33,376 nucleotides of DNA from a virus: IMG/VR virus record IMGVR_UViG_3300002140_000050, positions 1 through 33,376 of that record, one strand, 5' to 3'. Made by a program: the position numbers and the translations under genes. Position 1 is the stretch's first letter; each line of letters starts with the position of its first letter. The notes below the pieces were generated by a model. It did no database searches and was not told where the DNA came from. It saw nothing but the letters and a program-made list of their open reading frames with translations. Shown piece after piece: positions 7,271 through 15,478 of this stretch.

Positions 7271-8809
7271 TTACTTCTCCTCAAATAATTCGTTGAACTT
7301 TGTACTGGCGTTTACAGTTTTCTTACCAATGTTAAGTCTAGTACCAATAACTTGCATCCAAAAACGATCATGTTGTTCAATTAAGTCTAAACTTTTTTGT
7401 CTATCTTTTAAACTAAAGATTTCGTCAACTACTTCTTTAAACTTAACACCCCACTTATCGTCAATAAGCATATACGGAAACTTACCGGCATCATATTCTC
7501 TGTTGGCACGTTGTGTACTTTCAATGTGCATCCAGACATTATGCCCCATTTGTAGCGCATAACTAAAACTATCCCAACTAGTGGAATCTTTTTTGCGAAT
7601 GATAGTATTACCAGATTCGTCTAAAATAGGATTGCCATGTTTATCCATATCAATATCGCCTGCTTTAATTTTAGGAGATCCAACCTTGTTTTTATCGCCT
7701 TCGTTATAGATACAAATGTCATTCATATTGCAGTGTACGCTCATTGGCGAGTCTTCAAACGCATCTAAAATACGATCTGTAATAACAGCATCTCTAAACT
7801 TGCGTGTATCTGTAGCATATTTTAAAGAATCTGCTCCAGGACTCATCATGTAACTCCATTTGCCACGATCTTCAATACGAATACTATGATAAATTTGTCC
7901 ATTAGCTGTAGCAAGGAACGGCGATGCACAATCGTAAGTGATCATAAAGTTGGGATTATGATACTTGCGAACAGCACGTTGGATGTCAGTAAGCAGTACA
8001 GCCCACTCTAGTTTACTAGTACCAAGGAAGTGCATTACATCATGTAACCCTTCTTCTAGCAATCCATCGTGGATCATGTGTACAAGTCTACGCAGAATCA
8101 AATGTACATCACACATGTTCTGTCCGCCCATTGCCCATCCATTAAAGTGGGTGTCTGGATACTTAGCTGGATCACAATAGTCTTTAAATTCTTCATACCA
8201 ACTGTCTGCGTCACCATGATTGCTACCTTGTAGAACATTTAGTACTTTAAAGTTGCCACGGCGGTTAGCCATATAATAACGAGCATTAATATGTGTAGCA
8301 TCTACAGCATCTTGATAGCTGTGAATGTTTGCTGCGTTTGCTGCTTTAGGATCTTGGAATGTCCAAGTTGGAATATCCAACATCATTCCGTAATCCATAT
8401 ATTCTTCCATCCAGTTAACAACTAGTTCACGCTTTTTAGCAGCATGTGGACAGTTTGGATCAGTCCAATCACCTGGCCAAAGACCTTTAGCAATCTGAAA
8501 CCCACCCGAGTCGCCTAGCAACCATGAATTATCTCTATCACGGTTACGAAGCATATCTTCTTTTTCACTATGCTTGTTTACATCTAGCTCTGCATGTCCA
8601 GCTGAATAGAGTGCCCACTTATAGTGGAACACTCCTTCTTTAGCGTTGAGGAAGTTCATTGCTTCTACAGTGCCAATGCCTGCCGGAACCCTTGCTGGAT
8701 CAACATACTCGCTGTAGCGTTGCTTCCCAATAAAAGTAGCATAGAAGCCACTAATACTAGGTAAGAAAAATGCATAGTCGTTTTGTGATTCAGTTAGGTT
8801 AGTATTCAT
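7271..8809 (-). CDS. DpdA-like tRNA-guanine transglycosylase paralog (DNA 7-deazaguanine transglycosylase)
   Basis: 512 residues with the TGT barrel signatures. LLGDSGGFQIAKG near residue 100 carries the substrate-binding Asp of DSGGFQ. MLDIPTW, LNVLQGSN and WAMGGQN match the substrate loops. MITYDCASPFLATANG near residue 293 matches the FDCxxPTRxARxG block with the catalytic nucleophile Asp. The C-terminal TGT zinc motif CxCxxC is not evident. Bona fide queuosine TGTs are shorter (about 375), and phage DpdA proteins of this type swap guanine in DNA for preQ0 or derivatives. The FolE, QueE and QueD-like genes nearby support that role. It directly follows gp45 (TAATG overlap), so it would be made with the replication clamp. 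Confidence 0.82.
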   Translation of the reverse strand: MNTNLTESQNDYAFFLPSISGFYATFIGKQRYSEYVDPARVPAGIGTVEAMNFLNAKEGVFHYKWALYSAGHAELDVNKHSEKEDMLRNRDRDNSWLLGDSGGFQIAKGLWPGDWTDPNCPHAAKKRELVVNWMEEYMDYGMMLDIPTWTFQDPKAANAANIHSYQDAVDATHINARYYMANRRGNFKVLNVLQGSNHGDADSWYEEFKDYCDPAKYPDTHFNGWAMGGQNMCDVHLILRRLVHMIHDGLLEEGLHDVMHFLGTSKLEWAVLLTDIQRAVRKYHNPNFMITYDCASPFLATANGQIYHSIRIEDRGKWSYMMSPGADSLKYATDTRKFRDAVITDRILDAFEDSPMSVHCNMNDICIYNEGDKNKVGSPKIKAGDIDMDKHGNPILDESGNTIIRKKDSTSWDSFSYALQMGHNVWMHIESTQRANREYDAGKFPYMLIDDKWGVKFKEVVDEIFSLKDRQKSLDLIEQHDRFWMQVIGTRLNIGKKTVNASTKFNELFEEK

Positions 8810-9537
8810 TATTTTTGTTGCGCCGGAAGGATATAATCGTATTTTGCCATGCCGCTGTCTACACTGATCTTCATAGCACCTTGATCTGTAATACTTACAG
8901 TTTTATCACCATCCAAGTTTAGAATAGCAAGTGTTTGTGCTACAGGCCATGCCCATGTGTGAGTAAGTTTACCAGTAATTCCGTGTTGGAAAGTAAACTT
9001 ACCAGCGTGTGTATTCAAGTCGCCAAAGTAAAAGTTAAGATCGCCGTCCTCTGTTTTGACTTGGAAAACAGTTTCTTCACTATGAGCACCCGCCATAAGT
9101 TTCATGCGCTGAATTGCCGCCATACTTGGCGTAATTTCTACATCCCAGCTGTTGCCTTTAAATTTAACTGATTTAAGTTTTTCTTCAATGATTGCTTTGT
9201 TCATAAAGCGATAATCATTCTGGAAGTCGCCGCCTTCATTTTCAAAGTGAATATGCGTTGGAATAGTTTCGCCATTGCGTTCTGCTTGGATAACGTCAAT
9301 TTTAGCATTTTCACGATACTCTGGATTTTTTAAGTGATAGGCAAGTTTACCCAAGTCTGGCATACCAAATACACCAACAAATGCTCCAACTGGGGTATTT
9401 GTAGTTGCTGTCATAATAATACTACGATCATCTGCCATTGAGTCAATTGTAGTTGCTTCTTCTGCTGTAACTTTAAGTGTAGTAATAAAGCCTAACGAAT
9501 GTGTGTGGCTTACGATGTCTTGTAGAATGTCTTTCAT
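8809..9537 (-). CDS. 45: T4 gp45-like sliding clamp
   Basis: The DNA polymerase processivity clamp, a PCNA-like trimer. The 242-residue length matches T4 gp45 (about 228). Recognised by the N-terminal part (ATTIDSMADDRSIIM), the FGMPDLGKLAYHLKNPEY stretch, MAAIQRMKLMAG and a C-terminal strand ending YDYILPAQQK. The start at 9537 is chosen because TGGAGA stands 6 nt upstream. An ATG 4 codons earlier (9549) has no ribosome site. It is the first gene after a strong promoter and, in T4-like phages, also acts in late transcription. Confidence 0.92.
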   Translation of the reverse strand: MKDILQDIVSHTHSLGFITTLKVTAEEATTIDSMADDRSIIMTATTNTPVGAFVGVFGMPDLGKLAYHLKNPEYRENAKIDVIQAERNGETIPTHIHFENEGGDFQNDYRFMNKAIIEEKLKSVKFKGNSWDVEITPSMAAIQRMKLMAGAHSEETVFQVKTEDGDLNFYFGDLNTHAGKFTFQHGITGKLTHTWAWPVAQTLAILNLDGDKTVSITDQGAMKISVDSGMAKYDYILPAQQK

Positions 9538-9561
9538 GTATTTCTCCATATTGCTGTGTTT

Positions 9562-9590
9562 AGTATATGATATAGGTTATTGTTTGTCAA
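9562..9590 (-). promoter_or_regulatory. Strong sigma-70-type promoter for gp45 operon
   Basis: On the minus strand TTGACA (9585-9590), a 17-bp spacer and TATACT (9562-9567). The predicted start of transcription is about 18 nt upstream of the gp45 ATG. The TTGACA overlaps the last codons of the preceding gene. It probably drives the long run from gp45 down to the 60-aa gene at 1446. Confidence 0.75.
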
Positions 9591-10345
9591 GTGTTATTTC
9601 TTATATTTTTATTTGAGTTAACTGCTGCTTCTAATGTATTTAGATTAATATTATTATTTGCTGCCATCTTTAACAATGCTGCTGTATCTTTAGGAAAACA
9701 GTATCCTCCCCATCCTCTTGAGTGTGGTTCAATAAATGTGTGACTTTCACCAATACGTTTATCAACCGATACACCGTATCTAACCGTATCGTAATTAAGT
9801 CCCATTTGCTCGCAAAAAATAAATATCTCATTAAAAAAGCTGCATTTTGTAGCAAGAAAGCTATTTCTAAAATATTTTATAGCAATTGCATCTTCTGGGT
9901 TACAAATAGATATTTTAATATCAGGAAATGCAATACTGTATACATCACGCCAATAATCAGTATTACCGCCAGCAATGAACGAATGAGTAGTATTAAGCAC
10001 ATCTTCTTCTGCAGTAGCAGCTCTTAAAAATTCTGGACTAAAAGTAATTGCATGTTCTGGAAATCTTGATTCTAGTTCTTTCCATCCATCTAAACTAATT
10101 GTACTTTTTATCATTACTGGTACATGTAATGGCGTGTCTGCTATTACATCGTATACATGCCCCATATAGCAACTGCCATCATCGTCTTGCGGTGTCGGAA
10201 CACACACAATTAATCCGTTTAACGGACTAATATCTTTTATTTTTGTGTCATTAAATTTTGGGTCAACTGCAATTACATCGGTACTGCGCTTTAATGTATT
10301 ATAATATGCTTTTCCAACAAACCCAAATCCTGCTATAATTATCAT
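9587..10345 (-). CDS. UDP-glucose/GDP-mannose dehydrogenase family protein, short form
   Basis: An NAD-dependent nucleotide-sugar dehydrogenase of 252 residues. The N-terminal Rossmann motif is IIIAGFGFVGKAYY (residues 2-15), followed by LIVCVPTPQDDDGSC, ITFSPEFLRAATAEED and, near residue 220, GWGGYCFPKD with the catalytic Cys. The family usually has about 390-450 residues. The C-terminal UDP-binding domain is missing here, because the gene stops at 9587 right at the gp45 promoter. It may have lost the domain or bind a different substrate. It is part of a sugar-nucleotide operon. Confidence 0.85.
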   Translation of the reverse strand: MIIIAGFGFVGKAYYNTLKRSTDVIAVDPKFNDTKIKDISPLNGLIVCVPTPQDDDGSCYMGHVYDVIADTPLHVPVMIKSTISLDGWKELESRFPEHAITFSPEFLRAATAEEDVLNTTHSFIAGGNTDYWRDVYSIAFPDIKISICNPEDAIAIKYFRNSFLATKCSFFNEIFIFCEQMGLNYDTVRYGVSVDKRIGESHTFIEPHSRGWGGYCFPKDTAALLKMAANNNINLNTLEAAVNSNKNIRNNT

Positions 10346-11052
10346 GCTGTTATCTTTGCCTCCTGTAAATATGCTAATCTCTCATATGTGTCTTGCCATC
10401 CTTTGACTTGATAGCTGTGTTTAATCAACTTAGCAAGTGGCTCGTCATTACCTCCTGGTAATGTTTTATCACCAAAGAAATAAAGACGATCTTCTTTTAA
10501 ATTAAAATCGTTTATAATCTGACCTTTATCATATCCTGTTGGATAAATGTCAATGCCTGTATCACCACCAATCTTAGCAGTAACATCCTCAAATATCATG
10601 TTAATTTGTAATGCTATACTTTCACGTTCTCTGTATACTTCGTCGTGTGCAACATACAGTTGACGTTCTTTCATAGTAGCATTACGTCCTACAATACTGA
10701 AGTTTACTGTACCCGGACGTTCTTCTAAGTGTAGTCCAGTACGCAACGGAAATTTACTCACATGTAACCAGCTTTCACATAGTTTGCGTAGCTCGTCTAG
10801 CATAGTCCAATTATTACGTTTAATATTTTCACCATGTGACCACACATCGTTGCCTGAACAGTTATATACAGCCTTAACTCGATGTACAATACGTTCACCA
10901 AGTTGTTCTACTGTTTTAGGATAATCACTACCTGTAACAAGATATACTTCATTGTCACAACAAAATTGATAAAACCATTCTTCAAACTTAGCATCAATGC
11001 GTTGTCTACTTGGTGTAAGTGTTCCGTCTACGTCAAATATAAATTTATTCAT
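10342..11052 (-). CDS. Phosphomannomutase-like HAD hydrolase (eukaryotic PMM type)
   Basis: 236 residues. The HAD motif FDVDGTLTP is at residues 6-14 (D7 nucleophile, D9). The cap segment FSIVGRNATMKERQLY and the block IGGDTGIDIYPTGYDKGQI, then YFFGDKTLPGGNDEPLA, match the PMM family closely (GDKT-x-GGND). It would interconvert mannose-6-P and mannose-1-P or a related sugar phosphate. It overlaps the cytidylyltransferase upstream and the dehydrogenase downstream by 4 bases. Confidence 0.85.
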   Translation of the reverse strand: MNKFIFDVDGTLTPSRQRIDAKFEEWFYQFCCDNEVYLVTGSDYPKTVEQLGERIVHRVKAVYNCSGNDVWSHGENIKRNNWTMLDELRKLCESWLHVSKFPLRTGLHLEERPGTVNFSIVGRNATMKERQLYVAHDEVYRERESIALQINMIFEDVTAKIGGDTGIDIYPTGYDKGQIINDFNLKEDRLYFFGDKTLPGGNDEPLAKLIKHSYQVKGWQDTYERLAYLQEAKITA

Positions 11053-11465
11053 TTATTGGCCTCTGCTACTCGCTTACGTAGATCACTGCTACTGAATCTA
11101 TGATCACGTTTATTAAAATGCAATTCGATGCCGCGTTTACGGCATACATCTTTACCTGAGAACTCTTTTTCTCTATATTCTTCTCCTAGAAATCTCACAT
11201 CAATATGGAATAACTCCAATATATCAATAAGATCTTGTTCGGTTTCGTAAGGTACAATTTCATCAATAAACTTTACAGCATTGAGTTGAGCATATCTTTC
11301 AACTAATGTTTGTACAGGTTTATTTTTAGTGTCCGGTCTATTAATTGTAGGGTCAGTTTGTAACCCTACAATAAGATATTCGCAGTGTTCCTTTGCTTCA
11401 CGTAGCATACCAATGTGCCCAGGATGTAATAAATCAAATGTACTAAATGTAATTCCTACTTTCAA
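11049..11465 (-). CDS. Cytidylyltransferase-like nucleotidyltransferase (TagD/GCT family) with TTG start
   Basis: 138 residues, with the HxGH motif HPGH at residues 14-17 and a C-terminal SSSDLRKR that corresponds to the ISSTxxR signature. The length matches glycerol-3-phosphate cytidylyltransferases (about 130). It would activate a sugar or polyol phosphate with CTP. The start is TTG, overlapping the stop of the tiny lipoprotein gene (TTGA). No ATG occurs before the motif, so the TTG is needed. It is the first enzyme of a set with PMM-like and sugar dehydrogenase genes. Confidence 0.83.
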   Translation of the reverse strand: MKVGITFSTFDLLHPGHIGMLREAKEHCEYLIVGLQTDPTINRPDTKNKPVQTLVERYAQLNAVKFIDEIVPYETEQDLIDILELFHIDVRFLGEEYREKEFSGKDVCRKRGIELHFNKRDHRFSSSDLRKRVAEANK

Positions 11466-11596
11466 TTTGATACTGCTCCTATAAACATACCCATTGTTAG
11501 CAACGCACCACTGATAATAAGTTTATCACCTGTAGTTGTGTTATCTTGTATGTTAGCACATCCAGTTAATAATATTAATATTAATAATATACGCAT
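11462..11596 (-). CDS. 44-aa putative lipoprotein
   Basis: A short gene starting MRILLILILLTGCANIQDN. The hydrophobic stretch followed by LTGC is a lipobox, so the mature protein would begin at Cys12. A second hydrophobic segment (ISGALLTMGMFIGAV) follows. It starts 1 nt after the DNA polymerase stop and ends overlapping the TTG of the cytidylyltransferase. Function unknown; the DNA polymerase neighbour makes the location odd. Confidence 0.6.
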   Translation of the reverse strand: MRILLILILLTGCANIQDNTTTGDKLIISGALLTMGMFIGAVSN

Positions 11597-11597
11597 A

Positions 11598-14285
11598 TCA
11601 TCCCCAATCAAATAAGTTATTAAATGTTGTTTTTTGTTTAGTACTTTCGATATCGTAGTCTAGCACGCCAATGAGATTGTCTAGTTTGTTATCAATAATA
11701 ACTTCTTCCATTGAATCGTCATCAAACGGCAGTTCTTTAAACCATTCTGGAATACGAAGCTCGTCTGTTGGATAAGCAACACTAGTATATCCTAGTGGAT
11801 TGGCTTTTAGTTTGCAAACAATAACTTTCATACCGTCAACAATCTCCTGCGAGTACTTGTCGCCGTTCATACGCTTGAGTGTATTCCAGTTAAGACTTGC
11901 TCTAACGTGTCCGGGCATGTTAGCTTTTCCAGCTTTCTCTTCTAAGCGACGATAGTGTCCGACTTTGTTTGCACGTTTTGGCGAGCCTTTTTCAAATCCA
12001 GGACGTTCTTTAAACAACTTACGGAACTCACTGATAGCATCGAGTATTTCTTTTTCAGGCTTTTTCTGAAGAACCATATCCAACAAGTCTTTCAAAAAGT
12101 TTTGCATGAATACCGGAGTATCACTACGTTTCAAGTCTAAGCCCATTGCTTTAACTTTACCCGGTTTGCCATCTATATCTGTTCTAAACCCTTCGATGTC
12201 TGTAACCAATGCAGCATAACGTTTCTTAGTAATAAACAATCCAGTTTCTGCAACAATTTCACGACCAGCGGCAATAACATCACTACGACTTTTTGGACAA
12301 TGAAATGCCCTCATCATAAAATCTGGAAATGTAGTATTTGCTTTATCGGCAATTTGATCATACAACTGAATAGCATTTTCTTTTGACCACGGAACTTTAC
12401 CTGCTGCAACATCATCTTTAAGCATCGGCCACGCACTAAAATAAACACTGTCTGTATCACCGTAGATAACTGCTTTACCTACATGATCATATTCGCCTGT
12501 AATAATATTATTAACTTCGGCACTCATGTGTTTAACAATTTGTCTACCGCTTAACGTAGTTGATTGACCAATACGTTTATCAAAGAATCTACATCCAGGA
12601 TTAAGAATAGCACCATATAAACTGTTCAAGTTAATCTTTTTAACTAACTGACGTTTATCCCAATATTCAATCTCTGCTGAATTTTTTGCATCCTTTGCCT
12701 TCTTCAACATTTTTTGCAAGTCTTTACGTTCGCTATACCAACGCTTTAGCAATCCTGGAATAACAGCTTCAAACTCATGTGTAAAGATTGTCCCATTAGC
12801 ACTAAGCATCCATGGATTATGACTATCAAAAATAAGTTTATATATTTCAGCAGCACTTAAAGCATGACTTTCGCCGTTTTCAAAATCTAATTTAAGCATT
12901 ACATCTTTACGTTGATCTATAACAGCTTCGTATTCGAGTGTACCAAAACGTCCTTCCCAAGCCCCAGCAAAACTTTTCTTTTTAAGAACTGTTTCTTCAT
13001 GTAGCATTGCTTCAGTTAAATCTTGTCGTAGTTGTCCTACAATACTCTCTGGTGCCATATTCATGCTTCGAATAACACTTGGATACAGACTGTTCAAATC
13101 CATTGATCCAATCCATTCATGAACACCTTTTTTAGGAAACGCAACATACGCACCTGCGGCTGCTGTGTTGCCTTCGTGGTTTTTTCGATTAGGAACTTGG
13201 AAGCCACGTCTATGTGCTTCGTTAATAATAGCTTGTTCAGTAAGAGCAACTGCGCCTGCTGTTGTTTGTAGTAGCACAGTATTTTCATGAGCAAGCACAT
13301 TAGCAAGATCGATAAACTTTAGCTTCTTATCCAGCTTGTCAAGCAACGCAACGTCTTGTCTATTGTATTCAATAAACGTTTCAAAGTCGTTGTTGTACAA
13401 CTGGTCTAGTGTACCTTCGTAAACTGTTTTGTTCTCACCAATTTCCATTTCGCCAATGGCATCAAGTCGATAACTGTGACGTTCTTCGTAAGTATATTTG
13501 CGATACAGGTTAAGATAGTCCATATGTACTCTTCCGATAGTATCATATGTTTCACTCATTTTGCCATATTTTTCATATTCACGCTTCTTAGGCAACTGAC
13601 CCCACAAGCAGAAACGTCTTGTGTCGTCATTACTCAGTACACGTTTAATACGATTAACTGTATACGGAACGTCATATCCTTCGCTGTTCCATCCACTGTG
13701 AATATCAGCATCTTCAATTAAGTCTAAAAACATTTGAAGCATGGCACGTTCGCCATTGCCTTCTTTATCATTAGGAAATAGAATACAGTTCTCGCCCCAC
13801 CTCTTATCACACATGGCTTGTGCTTGTTCAAACGGTAATCCTTTGGGAGGAACAGCAAGTGTAATAAGCAACTCTAGCCACTGTAAGTGTACAGTAATAG
13901 CAGTAATGGGCATAAATGGATCGTCTGTCGGAGCAAATCCACGCTCTGGATCGTAGTCCGTCTCGATATCCCAAAATGCTACGTTTAGTTTTGGAGCATC
14001 TTGGTTAATATAGTTCTCACTCAAACATTGAAAGATTGGATTAATGTCTGATTCAAACATAGTCTTGCCTTTGTTGATAGCAAGTTCTTTTCTAAAGTCT
14101 TTTGTATTTTTACAAACAATACGACTTAGCGGATCTCCAAAGACACTTTTGTATTTGCCTTTTTGATCTTCATAATAAAATGTATATTTTGCTTGATAGT
14201 CTTGGAAATATCGTTTTCCGTCTTTACGTTCTACAACACGTATAGTGTCAGCATCTCGGTCAAAATAACCGTCTACATATGGCAT
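11598..14285 (-). CDS. 43: Family B DNA polymerase (T4 gp43-like)
   Basis: The replicative DNA polymerase, 895 residues (T4 gp43 898). Proofreading exonuclease motifs: VAFWDIETD near 105, HSGWNSEGYDVPY, and YNRQDVALLDKL. Polymerase motifs: A, MDLNSLYPSVI near 396; B, KKINLNSLYGAIL near 553; C, YGDTDSVYF near 609. The last residues, TTFNNLFDWG, fit a gp45-binding tail. Preceded by AGGAG 6 nt upstream and a stem-loop that may be a translational operator. Neighbour of the DsbA-like and lipoprotein genes. Confidence 0.96.
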   Translation of the reverse strand: MPYVDGYFDRDADTIRVVERKDGKRYFQDYQAKYTFYYEDQKGKYKSVFGDPLSRIVCKNTKDFRKELAINKGKTMFESDINPIFQCLSENYINQDAPKLNVAFWDIETDYDPERGFAPTDDPFMPITAITVHLQWLELLITLAVPPKGLPFEQAQAMCDKRWGENCILFPNDKEGNGERAMLQMFLDLIEDADIHSGWNSEGYDVPYTVNRIKRVLSNDDTRRFCLWGQLPKKREYEKYGKMSETYDTIGRVHMDYLNLYRKYTYEERHSYRLDAIGEMEIGENKTVYEGTLDQLYNNDFETFIEYNRQDVALLDKLDKKLKFIDLANVLAHENTVLLQTTAGAVALTEQAIINEAHRRGFQVPNRKNHEGNTAAAGAYVAFPKKGVHEWIGSMDLNSLYPSVIRSMNMAPESIVGQLRQDLTEAMLHEETVLKKKSFAGAWEGRFGTLEYEAVIDQRKDVMLKLDFENGESHALSAAEIYKLIFDSHNPWMLSANGTIFTHEFEAVIPGLLKRWYSERKDLQKMLKKAKDAKNSAEIEYWDKRQLVKKINLNSLYGAILNPGCRFFDKRIGQSTTLSGRQIVKHMSAEVNNIITGEYDHVGKAVIYGDTDSVYFSAWPMLKDDVAAGKVPWSKENAIQLYDQIADKANTTFPDFMMRAFHCPKSRSDVIAAGREIVAETGLFITKKRYAALVTDIEGFRTDIDGKPGKVKAMGLDLKRSDTPVFMQNFLKDLLDMVLQKKPEKEILDAISEFRKLFKERPGFEKGSPKRANKVGHYRRLEEKAGKANMPGHVRASLNWNTLKRMNGDKYSQEIVDGMKVIVCKLKANPLGYTSVAYPTDELRIPEWFKELPFDDDSMEEVIIDNKLDNLIGVLDYDIESTKQKTTFNNLFDWG

Positions 14286-14296
14286 TTAGTTCTCCT

Positions 14297-14314
14297 TGCA
14301 GCTTGTGGCCTGCA
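14297..14314 (-). promoter_or_regulatory. Possible translational operator hairpin before gp43
   Basis: On the minus strand TGCAG, an 8-nt loop (GCCACAAG) and CTGCA form a 5-bp stem ending directly at the AGGAG ribosome site (14292-14296). T4 gp43 represses its own translation by binding a hairpin with the same general architecture (short stem, 8-nt loop) next to the ribosome site. The match in shape is seen; the function is inferred. Confidence 0.4.
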
Positions 14315-14351
14315 TACCTTAAACCTGTTCTTAAAGTGAACGACTCTGCTT

Positions 14352-14570
14352 TTATTTACTATTTTTAAGAATATAAAGTGTAACTTTAGAATCATCGACT
14401 ACTAATACTTCGTATGGATATTTTCTATGTATAGACTGTTTTCCTATTGGATTAATACATACCATTTTAGGTGTAACATGGTGTATTGTACCTACACCTA
14501 ATTGGTTATGTGTTGGGTACACTACACTACAGTTATTAGTAATAGTATTACCTAACAGATCTTTATGCAT
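14352..14570 (-). CDS. 72-aa hypothetical protein
   Basis: A small beta-rich protein (GNTITNNCSVVYPTHNQ, then KMVCINPIGKQ and a final VTLYIL strand), possibly a small barrel of the SH3/KOW kind. The gene overlaps the dsbA-like gene by 8 nt and precedes the polymerase. No function recognised. Confidence 0.65.
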   Translation of the reverse strand: MHKDLLGNTITNNCSVVYPTHNQLGVGTIHHVTPKMVCINPIGKQSIHRKYPYEVLVVDDSKVTLYILKNSK

Positions 14571-14829
14571 CAGTATCGTAGCCTACTGTAACTACAAGAG
14601 TTTCTAAGTCGTCAAACTCTTCTTGTACACGACTCCAGTCACGTTTTTGTGCAATTTTAATTGCTTTATTAATAAGGCTTGGTTTAATGTTTAGTTCATC
14701 TGCTACTGCTTTGATGGTATCTTTTAATCCGCCTTGTAAATCTTCAACTTCTTGCAATACACTTACTGCTTCTTTAACAAGACGTTCAAGTTTTGCTTTT
14801 TCTTCTGTTCCATAGACACGGTCGCTCAT
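14563..14829 (-). CDS. dsbA: DsbA-like dsDNA-binding protein
   Basis: 88 residues. The central part LKDTIKAVADELNIKPSLIN followed by KAIKIAQKRDWSRVQEE and EEFDDLETLV resembles T4 DsbA (double-strand DNA-binding protein), which binds near late promoters. The match covers the conserved helix pattern only, so the call is moderate. It has its own near-consensus promoter and an AAAGGAG ribosome site. Confidence 0.6.
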   Translation of the reverse strand: MSDRVYGTEEKAKLERLVKEAVSVLQEVEDLQGGLKDTIKAVADELNIKPSLINKAIKIAQKRDWSRVQEEFDDLETLVVTVGYDTDA

Positions 14830-14848
14830 ATAGTACTCCTTTTTTTAT

Positions 14849-14877
14849 AATATACATTATATTTTAGTAGTTGTCAA
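14849..14877 (-). promoter_or_regulatory. Sigma-70-type promoter for dsbA-gp43 operon
   Basis: On the minus strand TTGACA (14872-14877), a 17-bp spacer and TATATT (14849-14854), in the 52-bp gap between genes. Leader about 13 nt, containing AAAAAGGAG. Likely transcribes the DsbA-like protein, the 72-aa gene, gp43 and the sugar genes. Confidence 0.72.
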
Positions 14878-14881
14878 TGAT

Positions 14882-15478
14882 TTATTTAACAAAAGCACCT
14901 ATGCGACCGTGCATATCCGGATATTCTCGATACGTGTATCCTTCAGGAGGAACAGTTGATTCGCCTTTCCATACAGGTATAAAGTGTATTATACCGCCGT
15001 CAAAGTCTTCATTGTGTCGTAGATGTACTTCAATAAGTTTACCATGTATAAACTCGCAGTTGATCCACTCGTGTCTGGTAGCAAGATCGCTTAATATACT
15101 AGGCAGTTTAATACGATCGGCAACACGAACCCAATGTGTCCATTTAGTAAATGTAGTTGACGGTTTTGTGCCTTTAACTGCTAACACTTGTTTACCCTGA
15201 TAATAATCTATACTAAGATGTCTACCTTCAAACCATTCGCACCAAAAGTGACCGTAGGGTAAATCGCAAGTGTCTTTTTCAAGCCACATCTTTGTTGCAC
15301 CCAATCCTAGTCCCAGCATATTGACACAAGGTCGAACAATATAAAAGCCCGGATGCGGAACATCAAGTCCGACCGGGCCACTATTATAAAACATTTTACG
15401 AGCTAGTATAAGTTTGTCCATTACCCAAATATCGTCTGGGCTAATATTTTTCCAGACGATGTCTTCGGCAGTTATCAT
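14882..15478 (-). CDS. 198-aa hypothetical protein, possibly ATP-grasp-like
   Basis: No secure family. Features seen: DKLILARKMFYNSGPVG, a Gly-rich NMLGLGLGATKMW, HFWCEWFEGRHLSIDYY, and near the C-terminus CEFIHGKLIEVHLRHNEDF followed by DGG. The last block resembles the metal-binding end of ATP-grasp enzymes (E...N), suggesting an ATP-dependent ligase. This is weak, and a structural protein cannot be excluded. It overlaps the next upstream gene by 4 bases. Confidence 0.65.
   Translation of the reverse strand: MITAEDIVWKNISPDDIWVMDKLILARKMFYNSGPVGLDVPHPGFYIVRPCVNMLGLGLGATKMWLEKDTCDLPYGHFWCEWFEGRHLSIDYYQGKQVLAVKGTKPSTTFTKWTHWVRVADRIKLPSILSDLATRHEWINCEFIHGKLIEVHLRHNEDFDGGIIHFIPVWKGESTVPPEGYTYREYPDMHGRIGAFVK

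Noticed and set aside
11565-11593. Repetitive TTAATAATATTAATATT stretch
   Set aside because: It is explained by Leu/Ile codons of the lipoprotein signal sequence, not a separate repeat.
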